Positions 16,235-25,048 of a stretch of DNA of 64,000 bases are shown in pieces. The notes under the pieces were generated by a model. That model did not search any database. It was not told where the DNA came from and worked only from the letters and a program-made list of their open reading frames with translations. The stretch comes from Aggregicoccus sp. 17bor-14 (GTDB taxonomy: Bacteria > Myxococcota > Myxococcia > Myxococcales > Myxococcaceae): assembly GCF_009659535.1 (NCBI RefSeq), contig NZ_VJZZ01000017.1:1-64000 (forward strand), in the 5' to 3' direction. A program made the translations under genes and the position numbers. Within the stretch, counting starts at the first letter, position 1, and each line of letters opens with the position of its first letter.

Positions 16235-17713
16235 ATGTCCCAGGTCTCCTCCGCCTCCAGCTCCCGCGAGCCCGTTCCCGCCTGCTTCCCCGAAGACGGC
16301 GCTGCCGGTGCGCCTCCGTCCCCGGATGCGAAGCCCTCCGGCAGTGCCCCTCAGGCTGCGCCGCGCAGCGCGAGCACGCCTTCGGAGCCGAACCCCGGCG
16401 CGAACGCGCCCGGGTCCTCCGCACCTCAGCAAGCCGCAAGCTCCGCGCAGGGTGCACCGCGCGGCGCTGGCGCGCTTCCTTCGGAGGCGAGGGCCGCCGC
16501 AGGCACCGGCACGGCGCAGCCCTCGGCGGCGAATGCTGCCTCGGGCGCCGGCCGCACCCAGGCGGCGCAGGCCAGCACGGTGGAGACCTACCGCCGGGAT
16601 GATTCCCAGCGGAGCGCGCTGGGCTCGGGGCTCGAGCGCGTCTACCGGGCCGCGCTCGAGCAGGTGCCGCCCGGCGCCACGCTGCGCTACGGCCTGGAGG
16701 CCACCGTGCGGGGCGAGCTCGCGGGTGAGCTCGCCGGCACGGTGACGGTGAAGCGCGCGCAGGACGGCCGCTACGAGGTCACGCTGCAGAACCGGCTCGG
16801 CGTGGGGGTGGGCGCTGGGGCGGGGAAGGAGAGCGTCGATGCGCTCATCGGGACGAAGGGCGCGCTGACCCTGCACTTCGCGAGCGCCGCGGAGGCGGCG
16901 GACCGGCTCGCCGCCCTGTACCAGGTGAATGCGATGACCAATCCCCTGGGCCAGGCGCTGCGGCTCGTCGGAGCGCTGGATGCGGATGCAACGTCCCGCG
17001 CCGGCGCCACCGCGGCCCACAACGTCCAGTCCTTCGAGCTGGGGGCCTACGGCGCGCTCAAGGGGAAGCTGGATGTGGAGGTTGCCAAGCTCGGCTTCAA
17101 GGCGGTGGGCGAGGCCCGCGTGCACGTGGACGTGGCGCGCGGCCGGGTGTCCTTCGAGGTCGCGCAGCAGGTGCAGGGCAAGCTCCCGGGGCTCGAGCTC
17201 GAGGGCTCCCTCGGCGGGCTCGAGGCCAAGGCGTCCCCGGGGCCGGGCGGCGAGCTGAAGCTGCAGAACACGCTGCGGATGGAGGTGACGCTGCGCCCCG
17301 GGGAGCTCGCCCTGGTGCGCGAGGGGAAGCTCGACCCCAGCGCCCTGCTCCAGCCCGACCGCGTGCGCACCCGCGTGCTGCAAGAGGTGAGCGGCGCACT
17401 GGGCGACGCGCAGGTGCACGCGCGCCGCGAGCTGCCGGTGAACGGGACGCTGCCGGAGGGGCTGCTGCATCCGGAGCAGGGGAGCTGGGAGGTGAGCGGC
17501 TCGCTCGATGACTCCACCGGCGGAGAGGTGAAGCTGGAGACGGGCGTCGTGGACCTCAAGGCGGAGCTGCACCTGTCGCGGCCGCTCTTCGACCACGGGG
17601 CCCGCATCCTCACGCTCGCCGAGATGAACGACGCGGTGCTGCGCGAGGTGCAGGAGCACCAGCGCGAGGAGGCGCTCGTGCGGGCGCAGCTCGCGATGGG
17701 GCGCCCGCACTGA
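16235..17713 (+). CDS. Large protein of unknown function with disordered N-terminus
   Basis: A 492-aa protein that I do not recognise. Residues 1-115 are Ala/Pro/Ser/Gly-rich and probably disordered. From about 120 to 480 the sequence alternates short amphipathic strands, for example L-R-Y-G-L-E-A-T-V-R-G-E-L and K-L-D-V-E-V-A-K-L-G-F-K, with helices, suggesting a beta-rich fold. No signal peptide is visible. The start ATG is preceded by GAGG. It is transcribed alone and is bounded downstream by a strong hairpin. Confidence 0.7.
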   Translation: MSQVSSASSSREPVPACFPEDGAAGAPPSPDAKPSGSAPQAAPRSASTPSEPNPGANAPGSSAPQQAASSAQGAPRGAGALPSEARAAAGTGTAQPSAANAASGAGRTQAAQASTVETYRRDDSQRSALGSGLERVYRAALEQVPPGATLRYGLEATVRGELAGELAGTVTVKRAQDGRYEVTLQNRLGVGVGAGAGKESVDALIGTKGALTLHFASAAEAADRLAALYQVNAMTNPLGQALRLVGALDADATSRAGATAAHNVQSFELGAYGALKGKLDVEVAKLGFKAVGEARVHVDVARGRVSFEVAQQVQGKLPGLELEGSLGGLEAKASPGPGGELKLQNTLRMEVTLRPGELALVREGKLDPSALLQPDRVRTRVLQEVSGALGDAQVHARRELPVNGTLPEGLLHPEQGSWEVSGSLDDSTGGEVKLETGVVDLKAELHLSRPLFDHGARILTLAEMNDAVLREVQEHQREEALVRAQLAMGRPH

Positions 17714-17741
17714 CGTCGCGCGCTCGCGTCGAAGCGCAGCA

Positions 17742-17776
17742 GGTGGGTGGCCCGCGCGTCGTGCGGGCCACCCACC
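17742..17776. terminator. Bidirectional terminator-type hairpin
   Basis: A perfect 14-bp stem, GGTGGGTGGCCCGC at 17742-17755 and its complement at 17763-17776 with a 7-base loop, lies between the convergent stops of the 492-aa protein gene (17713) and rsgA (17790). A short TTTA follows on the plus strand. The symmetry and position fit a shared terminator. Confidence 0.75.
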
Positions 17777-17789
17777 GGCCTTTACGGAG

Positions 17790-18866
17790 TCAGCGCCGGC
17801 GCTTGGGCAGCAGGCGGTTCATCTCCCGCCCCCAGCGGCCGAACTGCTTCTCGCGCCGGTGCTGCTCCTGGCGCGCGAGCCCGTCCTGGCGCGCCGCCTG
17901 GTGCCGCTGCTCGCGGGCGAGCTTGTGCAGGCTCGCGAGGCGCCCCTCGTCGAGCGCGCCGCTCGCCACCGCTTCCTGCACCGCGCAGCCCGGCTCGTGG
18001 GCGTGCGTGCAGTCGCCGAAGCGGCAGCGGGCCGCGAGCGCCTCGATGTCGGAGAACACGCTGCCCAGCGCGCTCTCCTCGCTCCACAGCTGCAGCTCGC
18101 GCAGGCCCGGCGTGTCCACCAGCGTGGCGCGCGAGCCGTCCTCCAGGCTCACGGGCACCAGCTCGCGGCGGGTGGTGGTGTGGCGGCCGGTGTCGTCCGC
18201 CGCGCGCACCCCGCCGGTGGGCAGCCGCTCCTCGCCCAGAAGGCGGTTGATGAGCGTGGACTTGCCCACGCCCGAGGAGCCCACCACGGCCACCGTGAGG
18301 CCCGCACGGAGCCGGGTGCGCAGGCCCTCGAGCCCGCGGCCCTCGAGCGCGCTCACCGCGAGCACGGGGACGTTCGGGGCCACCGCCTCGAGCTCGGCGA
18401 CGCGCGCGTCCAGGTCCGGGCAGAGGTCCGCCTTGCTGAGCACCACCACGGCCTGCGCGCCACCGGCCTGCACCGCCACGAGGTAGCGCTCGACGCGGCG
18501 GGGGCTGAAGTCCTGGCCCGCGGCAGTGACGACGAACACCGTGTCCACGTTGGCCGCGAGCACCTGGGCGTGGGTGCGCCGGCCGGCCGACTGGCGCACG
18601 AGCTGGGTGCGCCGGGGCAGCAGGTGGACGATGCGCGCGGGGGCACCGGGCTCCACCGCCACCCAGTCGCCCACGGCGGGGCGCTCGGGCGAGGTGAAGG
18701 CGAGCCTTCCGGCGAGCACGGCCTCGGCCTCGCCCGAGGCGCCGAGGGTGAGGTAGCGCGCGCCGTACTCCTGGGCGATGCGCGCGGGGACGAGGGAGGA
18801 GTCGCAGAGGGAGTCGAGGGACTGCTGGACGTCAGGGCCGAAGCCCAGGTCGAAGAGGGAGAGCAA
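17790..18866 (-). CDS. rsgA: Ribosome biogenesis GTPase RsgA
   Basis: A 358-aa circularly permuted GTPase that acts in late maturation of the 30S subunit. The G4 motif S-K-A-D (144-147) comes before G1 (G-S-S-G-V-G-K-S, 196-203) and G3 (D-T-P-G, 251-254), which is the family hallmark. An N-terminal OB-fold region is followed by the GTPase domain and a C-terminal zinc site with C281, C286, H288 and C294. The start is a TTG preceded by GCAGGAG. It appears to be a single transcription unit. Confidence 0.95.
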   Translation of the reverse strand: MLSLFDLGFGPDVQQSLDSLCDSSLVPARIAQEYGARYLTLGASGEAEAVLAGRLAFTSPERPAVGDWVAVEPGAPARIVHLLPRRTQLVRQSAGRRTHAQVLAANVDTVFVVTAAGQDFSPRRVERYLVAVQAGGAQAVVVLSKADLCPDLDARVAELEAVAPNVPVLAVSALEGRGLEGLRTRLRAGLTVAVVGSSGVGKSTLINRLLGEERLPTGGVRAADDTGRHTTTRRELVPVSLEDGSRATLVDTPGLRELQLWSEESALGSVFSDIEALAARCRFGDCTHAHEPGCAVQEAVASGALDEGRLASLHKLAREQRHQAARQDGLARQEQHRREKQFGRWGREMNRLLPKRRR

Positions 18867-19043
18867 GGCGCACTGCTCCTGCGGAGGGCGGTTCAGGACC
18901 CGAGGCCATCCGGTGCAGCGCCCTTCTTCGTCCGCAGGGGTGGAGCGTCAGCGGCCGGCGGCAGTGCCCGGAGAGGAGGCCTCGATGGAACGCAGCAGGC
19001 TGTGGGCATCCATGGGCACCTCCGGGGCAGGCCGCGCGGGCCT

Positions 19044-20696
19044 TCAGCGCGCGCGCTTGAGGATGTAGTCCAGGCCGCCCACGCGGTACCAGCGATATCC
19101 GTAGCCCTCCAGCTCCACGCGGTGCTGGCCGCGGCCGTCCGCCTGGCTGTGCTCGCCGGAGAGCAGGTTGGCGAGCGTGCCGCCATCCGCGCCCCCCGCG
19201 CCGAAGCTCACCGCGCGCGCCTTGGGGTCCAGGTTGTGCAGGAAGAGCACGCCGTTGTTGCGCCAGTCGTAGCGCATGGCGAGCACCTTGGGGCTGCTCG
19301 TCTTGAGGATGCGCCAGGTGCCCCAGCCCACCTCGGGGCACTCCTTGCGCGCGCGGATGATGCGCTCCATCCAGTTGAGCAGCGAGCTGGGGTCGCGCTT
19401 CTGCTCCGCCGCGTTCACGCGCGGGTAGCCGAAGGGCCCGTCCGAGATGACGGGCAGGATCGTCTTCTTCGCCGTGGAGAAGCCCGCCTGCGGCTCGGTG
19501 GACCACTGCATGGGCGTGCGCGCCGAGGCGCGCTCCTTGAGCGAGAGGTCCTCGCCCATGCCGAGCTCGTCCCCGTAGCGCAGCACCGGCGTGCCGGGCA
19601 GGGTGAACATCAGGCTGTAGGCGAGCTCGAGGCGGCGCCGGTCCCCCTCGAACATCGGCGCGAGCCGGCGGCGCAGGCCGCGGTCGTACAGCTGCATGCG
19701 CGGCTCGGGGCCGAACTCGTCGTACACGCGCTGGCGCTGCTCGTCGGTGAGGCGGCCCAGGTCCAGCTCGTCGTTGTTGCGCAGGAAGTGGGCCCACTGC
19801 GCCGTCTGCAGGTCGTGCCGGGTGCGCTCGAGCGCGCGCGCGAGCGGCCGCGCGTCCGCCGTGGCCAGCGAGGCGAAGAGGTTCTGGTTCACCAGGAAGT
19901 TGAACATCATGTGCATCCGGTCGCCGCGCTCGCCGAAGTAGTCCAGGTCGTTCTTGGGCAGCACGTTGGCCTCGGCGAGCAGGATGGCGTCCCCGGAGCG
20001 CCACTGCAGGAACTCGCGCAGGGAGCGCAGCATCTCGAAGTTCTCGGTGCTGGGGCCGCGCGCGTCCTCCTTCTGGATGACGAAGGGGACCGCGTCCACG
20101 CGGAAGCCGGAGACGCCCAGCTCCAGCCAGAAGCCCACGATGCGCTGGATCTCCTCGCGCACCTGCGGGTTGGACGTGTTGAGGTCCGGCTGGAAATCGT
20201 AGAAGCGGTGGAAGTAGTAAGCCTTCGCCTTGGGCTGGTAGCTCCAGGTGGACTTCTGCACCCCGGGGAACACCATCCCCTTGTTCGCCCCGCGCGGCTT
20301 CTTGTCCGCCCACACGTACCAGTCGCGGTAGGGCGACTTCGGGTCGCTCACGGCGGAGCGGAACCAGGGGTGGCGGTCGCTGGTGTGGTTGACCACCAGG
20401 TCCATCATCACGCGGATGCCGTGCTTCTTCGCCTCGTGCGAGAAGTCCACGAAGTCGCCCAGCGTGCCCAGGCGCGGGTCCACGCCGTAGTAGTCGGTGA
20501 TGTCGTAGCCGTTGTCGCGCTGCGGGGAGGGGTTGAAGGGCAGCAGCCAGACGGCGTTGACGCCGAGGCCCGCCAGGTAGGGCAGCCGCCGCGTGAGCCC
20601 CTCGAAGTCGCCCACCCCGTCGCCGTTCGAGTCCATGAACGTCTTCACGTCGAGGCAGTAGACGGTGGCGTTCTTGTACCAAAGGTCGTCGATCAC
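19044..20696 (-). CDS. GH13 alpha-amylase family enzyme, trehalose-synthase-like
   Basis: A 550-aa glycoside hydrolase family 13 protein. The catalytic residues are visible: nucleophile D201 in G-F-R-V-D-A, acid/base E242 in L-L-A-E-A-N, and D309 in F-L-R-N-N-D-E. Region I reads D-L-V-V-N-H-T-S-D. The N-terminal segment D-S-N-G-D-G-V-G-D-F-E-G-L and W-L-L-P-F-N-P-S-P resembles trehalose synthase, which interconverts maltose and trehalose, but a maltogenic or oligo-1,6-glucosidase activity is also possible. No signal peptide is seen, so it is probably cytoplasmic. The start is a GTG at 20696. Confidence 0.88.
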   Translation of the reverse strand: MIDDLWYKNATVYCLDVKTFMDSNGDGVGDFEGLTRRLPYLAGLGVNAVWLLPFNPSPQRDNGYDITDYYGVDPRLGTLGDFVDFSHEAKKHGIRVMMDLVVNHTSDRHPWFRSAVSDPKSPYRDWYVWADKKPRGANKGMVFPGVQKSTWSYQPKAKAYYFHRFYDFQPDLNTSNPQVREEIQRIVGFWLELGVSGFRVDAVPFVIQKEDARGPSTENFEMLRSLREFLQWRSGDAILLAEANVLPKNDLDYFGERGDRMHMMFNFLVNQNLFASLATADARPLARALERTRHDLQTAQWAHFLRNNDELDLGRLTDEQRQRVYDEFGPEPRMQLYDRGLRRRLAPMFEGDRRRLELAYSLMFTLPGTPVLRYGDELGMGEDLSLKERASARTPMQWSTEPQAGFSTAKKTILPVISDGPFGYPRVNAAEQKRDPSSLLNWMERIIRARKECPEVGWGTWRILKTSSPKVLAMRYDWRNNGVLFLHNLDPKARAVSFGAGGADGGTLANLLSGEHSQADGRGQHRVELEGYGYRWYRVGGLDYILKRAR

Positions 20697-20906
20697 GTTC
20701 GTCCACTCCGGGGCGCGGCCTGCGGGAGCGCAGGCGGCAGGGCTAAGCCTGCGCGCAGGCCGCGGCAAGGCGCGCACCCCGGGAGCCGCACGGGAGGAGC
20801 ACCGGGGCGTTGCTCGCCCCACACTCGCGCCCCGGCGCACGCGGGCGCCGGAGCACCCGGCCCCTTTTTTTCCTGCGCCCGCGTCCTGTGGAAAGGTCTG
20901 GTGACC

Positions 20907-21560
20907 ATGTCCACCTCGCTCGCCCTGTCGCTCCTCGTCCTCGCCGGGCTCCTCCTCCTGCTGCGCTTCGGCAGGCGGCTGCTGCTCCGCGTCGCGGCGC
21001 GCGCGCTGGGCAGGGCGGTGGGGAAGGCGGGGCTGGACCGCACCCCGGCCACCCTCACCCTGGAGCCCGGCGGAGAGGCGGCGCTGGCCGCCGATGCGAA
21101 GGCCGTGCGCTGGACGCAGGAGCTGCGGGCCGAGGGCTTCGTCGATGCGGGCGCCCACACCGCGCACGAGATGCCGGGCGTGGCGCTGCGCCTCCTCACC
21201 CATCCGGCCGAGGGCTTCCTGGGCGTGGTCTACGTGCACCCGCGCGCGGGCAGCTGGTGCGACGTGGTGGTGCGCGCCGAGGACGGCTCCACCACCACCT
21301 GCGTCAACCGCGCACCCACCGGGCTGAACCCGCGCCCCGGCCACCCGAGGGTGAATCGCCCGGGGGCCTCCGCGCACGAGCTGGTGCAGGCGGCGCGCGA
21401 GAGCCTCGCGCCCGCGCTGCGCAGGCCGTATGCGCCGGACACCGCCGCGCGCGACATCATGGACGCGTACGCTCAGGAGCTCGCCTGGCGCCGCGGCCGG
21501 GGCGTGAGCGCCGAGGAGGTCGCGCGCGTCGCCGCCGCCCGCGGCACGCGCCGGCGCTGA
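20907..21560 (+). CDS. Membrane-anchored protein of unknown function
   Basis: A 217-aa protein with one N-terminal hydrophobic segment (about residues 5-22) followed by basic residues, fitting a membrane anchor. The soluble part has no motif that I recognise. It contains V-V-Y-V-H-P-R-A-G-S-W-C-D-V-V near residue 112 and a helical C-terminus with two Arg-rich stretches. The ATG at 20907 is chosen; a GTG two codons upstream is possible. It stands alone between the divergent GH13 gene and a 333-base gap. Confidence 0.6.
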   Translation: MSTSLALSLLVLAGLLLLLRFGRRLLLRVAARALGRAVGKAGLDRTPATLTLEPGGEAALAADAKAVRWTQELRAEGFVDAGAHTAHEMPGVALRLLTHPAEGFLGVVYVHPRAGSWCDVVVRAEDGSTTTCVNRAPTGLNPRPGHPRVNRPGASAHELVQAARESLAPALRRPYAPDTAARDIMDAYAQELAWRRGRGVSAEEVARVAAARGTRRR

Positions 21561-21893
21561 GCCGGGTGTTCACTGCTGCTCAGAGGCGCGCGGCCCTCGC
21601 ACCTGCGTGCGATGACAGCCACCGTCCAGCTGACTGAATCGGCGACAGGGGTGTCTGGATTTGGAGCGCCCGTGCGCCGCCGCCCAAACCACCGGGAAGG
21701 CGGTGCTTTGGACTTCAAGCGTCCTGAATCTTGACGATGCCCGGGCCCGAGGTGGAGCGCGCGTGCTCCACCTCGCCCGGCGCCCCTCCCTCTGCGGGCC
21801 CCGGTGGCCCGGCAGTTGCTCGGTGGCGAGGCGCGCTGTCCGCGGCTGACACGGCGTCAGGCGGCGCGCACCCCCCGAACAAGGACGAGGCAA
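21561..21893. other. 333-base non-coding gap ahead of the M57 lipoprotein gene
   Basis: No gene was found here. The gap holds a strong 40-base hairpin at 21741-21780 and a TTGACG at 21731-21736 without a convincing -10 partner. It probably carries the terminator of the upstream gene and the leader of the downstream metallopeptidase gene. Confidence 0.6.
21741..21780. terminator. Long hairpin in the M57 gene leader region
   Basis: An inner perfect 10-bp stem, GAGGTGGAGC at 21749-21758 and GCTCCACCTC at 21765-21774, is extended by CCGGGC at 21741-21746 pairing with GCCCGG at 21775-21780 across a one-base bulge. It is 180 bases past one stop and 113 bases before the next start. It could be a terminator or an untranslated-leader structure. 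Confidence 0.55.
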
Positions 21894-22664
21894 ATGCTCA
21901 AGAAGACCGCATTGATCGTGATGAGCTGTGGCGCTCTGCTGGCGGGCTGTGGCGGTAGCGAGGAGGCCGAGCAGCAGCAGATCATCTCCAACCTCGTCGA
22001 GGCCGGCTTCCCCGAGAGCGACATCCTGGTCGCTGACGGCAAGGTCATGGTCGGCGGCGACGCCGAGGCCACTCTCGAGTCCACGCGCGAGATGCTCCAG
22101 ACGGACCGCAACGTCCAGGAGCAGTACCGCACCACCAACCTGGTGGGCACCAGCGTGACCAAGATCTGCATCAACCCCACCTCCACCTTCAACAGCTACA
22201 GCCGCCTCAGCCAGGGCCTCGACCTGGCGATCGCGAACTACAACGCGCTCGGCCTGCGCATCTTCTACGCGCGCGGCCCGACGACCGGCTGCACCTTCAC
22301 CATGACCGCGCAGACCACCTCGGGCGCCGGTGGCTCCTCGGGCTTCCCCTCCGGCGGCAAGCCCTACGGCACCATCAACATCGGCACCGGCCTGCAGAGC
22401 TACAGCGTGGACGTGAACGAGCACGTCATCACGCACGAGATCGGCCACACCATCGGCTTCCGTCACTCGGACTACTACAACCGCGCCATCAGCTGCGGCG
22501 GCTCGGCGAGCAACGAGGGCGCGTCCACCGTGGGCGCCATCCTCATCCCCGGCACGCCGAGCACGGCCACCGTGGGCGGCTCGGTGATGAACAGCTGCTT
22601 CCGCTCCACCGAGACCGGTGAGTGGACCAGCACCGACAAGACGGCGCTCAACTACCTGTACTAA
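21894..22664 (+). CDS. HEIGH-type metallopeptidase lipoprotein (M57-like metzincin)
   Basis: A 256-aa lipoprotein with signal peptide and lipobox L-L-A-G-C (residues 15-19), mature from Cys19. The zinc motif is H181-E-I-G-H185-T-I-G188-F-R-H191, a full HExxHxxGxxH, and a Met-turn is visible as S-V-M232-N-S. This matches the dual-action HEIGH metallopeptidase group, which digests protein outside the cytoplasm. The prodomain is short (about 20-85). Nine bases after its stop comes a trypsin-like lipoprotein gene, so the two are probably co-expressed. Confidence 0.9.
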   Translation: MLKKTALIVMSCGALLAGCGGSEEAEQQQIISNLVEAGFPESDILVADGKVMVGGDAEATLESTREMLQTDRNVQEQYRTTNLVGTSVTKICINPTSTFNSYSRLSQGLDLAIANYNALGLRIFYARGPTTGCTFTMTAQTTSGAGGSSGFPSGGKPYGTINIGTGLQSYSVDVNEHVITHEIGHTIGFRHSDYYNRAISCGGSASNEGASTVGAILIPGTPSTATVGGSVMNSCFRSTETGEWTSTDKTALNYLY

Positions 22665-22673
22665 TCTCGCGAC

Positions 22674-23462
22674 ATGGCGCGACGCCCCGCAAGTGCAGCA
22701 CTGACTGAGTGGGGCTCGCTCCTCGCGGGCGCCGTCCTCCTGGGCCTCCTCGGCTGTGGGAAGGCGGCGCCTGCGCAAGCGCCGGATGCGCTGGTGTGTG
22801 GCCATCCGAAGCGCCAGCAGGCGCTGGGCGAGGTGCACGCGCAGACGCAGTGCGGCCCCACCCTCGACTTCACCCCCGTCAACAGCTACCAGGGCGACCT
22901 CTCGGACATCATGGACCGCGAGGATGCGGTGGCGCTGCTGGACGGGCGCTGCACCGGGACCCTCGTCCAGGCGGCGGCCGGGCCGGTGGTGCTCACGGCG
23001 GGCCACTGCACCGCGCTGGGGGACCGGGTGCTCGCGGTGTTCAACTTCGAGGACGCGCCGGACGGTGATCCGCTCATGACCGAGGGCACGGTCATCGAGC
23101 AGTCGATGGACCCCGACTACGCCCTCATCCAGCTCGACCAGCTGCCCCACGTCACGCCGCTGCAGCTGACCTCGCTGCCCACCGAGCGGCTGGCGATCAT
23201 CCAGCACCCGCGCGGCCACCCCAAGGTCGTCGCCGAGGGCTGGTACGAGGACGCGTGCGACGACCTCGTCTACTACTCGGACCTGGACACGCTCGTGGGC
23301 AGCTCGGGCGCCGCCATCCTCAACCGCCACGGCTACGTGCTGGGCGTGCACACGGACGGCGACTGCGACGAGCAGGGCCACGGGACGAACCGCGGCTGGA
23401 GCGCGAAGACCGTCGTCGCGGCCTCGCCCTACCTGCAGGACTCCGACATCGCGGAGCGCTGA
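22674..23462 (+). CDS. Trypsin-like serine protease lipoprotein
   Basis: A 262-aa protein with signal peptide and lipobox L-L-G-C (residues 25-28). The chymotrypsin-fold triad is visible: H111 in V-L-T-A-G-H-C, D148 in D-P-D-Y-A-L-I, and S211 in G-S-S-G-A-A-I. The V8-like size and the motif spacing suggest an active endopeptidase anchored to a membrane. It is placed nine bases downstream of the HEIGH metallopeptidase gene and 33 bases ahead of the esterase gene. The three form a likely exported-hydrolase operon. Confidence 0.9.
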   Translation: MARRPASAALTEWGSLLAGAVLLGLLGCGKAAPAQAPDALVCGHPKRQQALGEVHAQTQCGPTLDFTPVNSYQGDLSDIMDREDAVALLDGRCTGTLVQAAAGPVVLTAGHCTALGDRVLAVFNFEDAPDGDPLMTEGTVIEQSMDPDYALIQLDQLPHVTPLQLTSLPTERLAIIQHPRGHPKVVAEGWYEDACDDLVYYSDLDTLVGSSGAAILNRHGYVLGVHTDGDCDEQGHGTNRGWSAKTVVAASPYLQDSDIAER

Positions 23463-23495
23463 GCGCGTAGAGTGGGGGCAAGGAGCTCTCCCCGC

Positions 23496-24383
23496 ATGCG
23501 CGTCCTCGGCCTCTGTCTCCTCGTCCTCCTGGGCCTCGTGCCCGCCGCCCACGCCGCCGAAGCGGCGCCGGAGGTCGTGCCGCCGCACCAGACCTTCACC
23601 CTGACGTCCAAGCGTCTGCACGAGGTGCGGCGCCTCAACGTCTACACCCCGCCCGGCTACGACGCGGCGAAGGGCGCGCGCTTCCCCGTGCTCTACATGC
23701 CGGACGGCGGGCTGCAGGAGGACTTCCCGCACGTGGCCCGGGACGTGGACGCGGCCATCCGCGCCGGCGAGCTGCGGCCGATGATCGTGGTGGGCATCGA
23801 GAACACCGAGCGCCGCCGCGACATGACCGGCCCCACCCAGGTGGCCGAGGATCGGAAGATCGCCCCGCACGTGGGAGGCTCCGCCGCGTTCCGCGCCTTC
23901 GTGCGCGACGAGCTCATCCCCGAGGTGCGCCGCCGCTACCGCACCACGGAGGCGCGCGGCATCATCGGCGAGTCGCTCGCCGGGCTCTTCGTGCTCGAGA
24001 CCTTCCTCCAGGAGCCGGGCCTCTTCGACACCTGGATCTCGCTCAGCCCCAGCTTGTGGTGGAACGACGATGCGCTGGTGCGCAGCGCGCCGCAGAAGCT
24101 CGCGGGGCACCGCTCGCTGAAGGGCGCGCTCTACTTCGCCACCACGGGTGACGACACCATGGCGCCGCAGGCGACCCGGCTCGCCGAGGCGCTGCGTGCG
24201 CGCGGGGCAAAGGGCCTGCGCTGGAAGTACGAGCCGCTGCCGCAGCTGCGCCACGACAACATCTACCGCGAGGCCTCGCCGCGCGTGCTGCGCGAGTGGT
24301 TCCCGCCCGAGCCGAAGCGCGCGGGCGCCCCGGCCAAGGGCCCCGCTGCGCCTGCGGGCGGAGCCGCAACGCCCTCGCACTGA
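23496..24383 (+). CDS. Exported esterase of the PF00756 type
   Basis: A 295-aa alpha/beta-hydrolase with signal peptide (residues 1-20, cut after A-H-A). The nucleophile is S160 in I-G-E-S-L-A-G, and the N-terminal strand L-N-V-Y-T-P-P-G-Y is typical of putative esterase/enterochelin-esterase-like proteins. The acid and His partners are probably D184-region and H254-region residues in the C-terminal half. The last 25 residues are Ala/Pro-rich. The ATG at 23496 is chosen because AAGGAG lies eleven bases upstream; an upstream GTG would spoil the signal peptide. Confidence 0.85.
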   Translation: MRVLGLCLLVLLGLVPAAHAAEAAPEVVPPHQTFTLTSKRLHEVRRLNVYTPPGYDAAKGARFPVLYMPDGGLQEDFPHVARDVDAAIRAGELRPMIVVGIENTERRRDMTGPTQVAEDRKIAPHVGGSAAFRAFVRDELIPEVRRRYRTTEARGIIGESLAGLFVLETFLQEPGLFDTWISLSPSLWWNDDALVRSAPQKLAGHRSLKGALYFATTGDDTMAPQATRLAEALRARGAKGLRWKYEPLPQLRHDNIYREASPRVLREWFPPEPKRAGAPAKGPAAPAGGAATPSH

Positions 24384-25048
24384 GCAGGGCCCCTCGCGCG
24401 CCGCAGGGGCTGCATGGCGCCGCGCGATGCCGACGCCGCACCTCCGCACGTCGCAAGCTCTTGAAGGATACGGAACGGGACGGGTGACTGTCGGCGCGGC
24501 CGAGCGCGGGCGGGCGTCTGCCTGCGCGGCGCTCCGGGGTGACGCGGACGAAGGCCGCTCCGGGGCATGCTCTCCGGACGACGCGGGAGGCCCCCTCCCG
24601 GACGCGACGTCGCGCGCAGCTGTTCTGGGATGTCGGGGGATTTCCGGAACAATCTACAGGGCTTAGGCCTCCCCTCCGCTCCCGCCTGGCCCGGAATGAA
24701 GCTTCCATCCAGGGCTCCGCCAAGGGCACCAGGCGGCGAGTGAGGCTTCATTCCAGGCCCCTCGAGCGGGGTCCACCCGGCGTGGAATGAAGCTTCCGCC
24801 CAGCCTTCCGCCGCGGGCGCTCGGGGGCTGGACGGAACACTTCGTCCAGCGCGGCCTCGCAGGCCTGGACCACGGCGCCGGGCGCAGCGATTGGTTCGCC
24901 CTTGGTTTACCCCGCTCGGGCGTACTGGGAGGCGTGGCGTGCCGGCAGCGCGTGGCGCCGTGCGGGGCACTGCAGCTTGCTCCCGTCCCTCCCGGTTCCC
25001 CATGAGCCTGGGCAGGGCGCGGGGGTGGCGCGCTGCCGCACGACCACC
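24384..25048. other. 665-base gap without a convincing gene
   Basis: Several overlapping reading frames cross this stretch on both strands, but all are Arg/Gly/Ala/Pro-rich, lack ribosome-binding sites and show no family pattern. The recognisable content is a cluster of three copies of a short palindromic repeat at 24693-24797. Confidence 0.6.
24693..24797. repeat. Cluster of three GGAATGAAGCTTCC repeats
   Basis: GGAATGAAGCTTCC occurs at 24693-24706 and 24784-24797, and the inverted partial form GGCTTCATTCC at 24744-24754. The first copy is flanked by CCTGG and CCAGG, making a larger palindrome. Identical 14-mers 91 bases apart in GC-rich DNA are unlikely by chance. It could be a mobile or recombining minisatellite or a protein-binding array; the function is unknown. 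Confidence 0.7.

Noticed and set aside
17859-20906. Plus-strand frame upstream of the membrane-anchored protein
   Set aside because: It is antisense to rsgA and the GH13 gene; only the part from 20907 has coding character.
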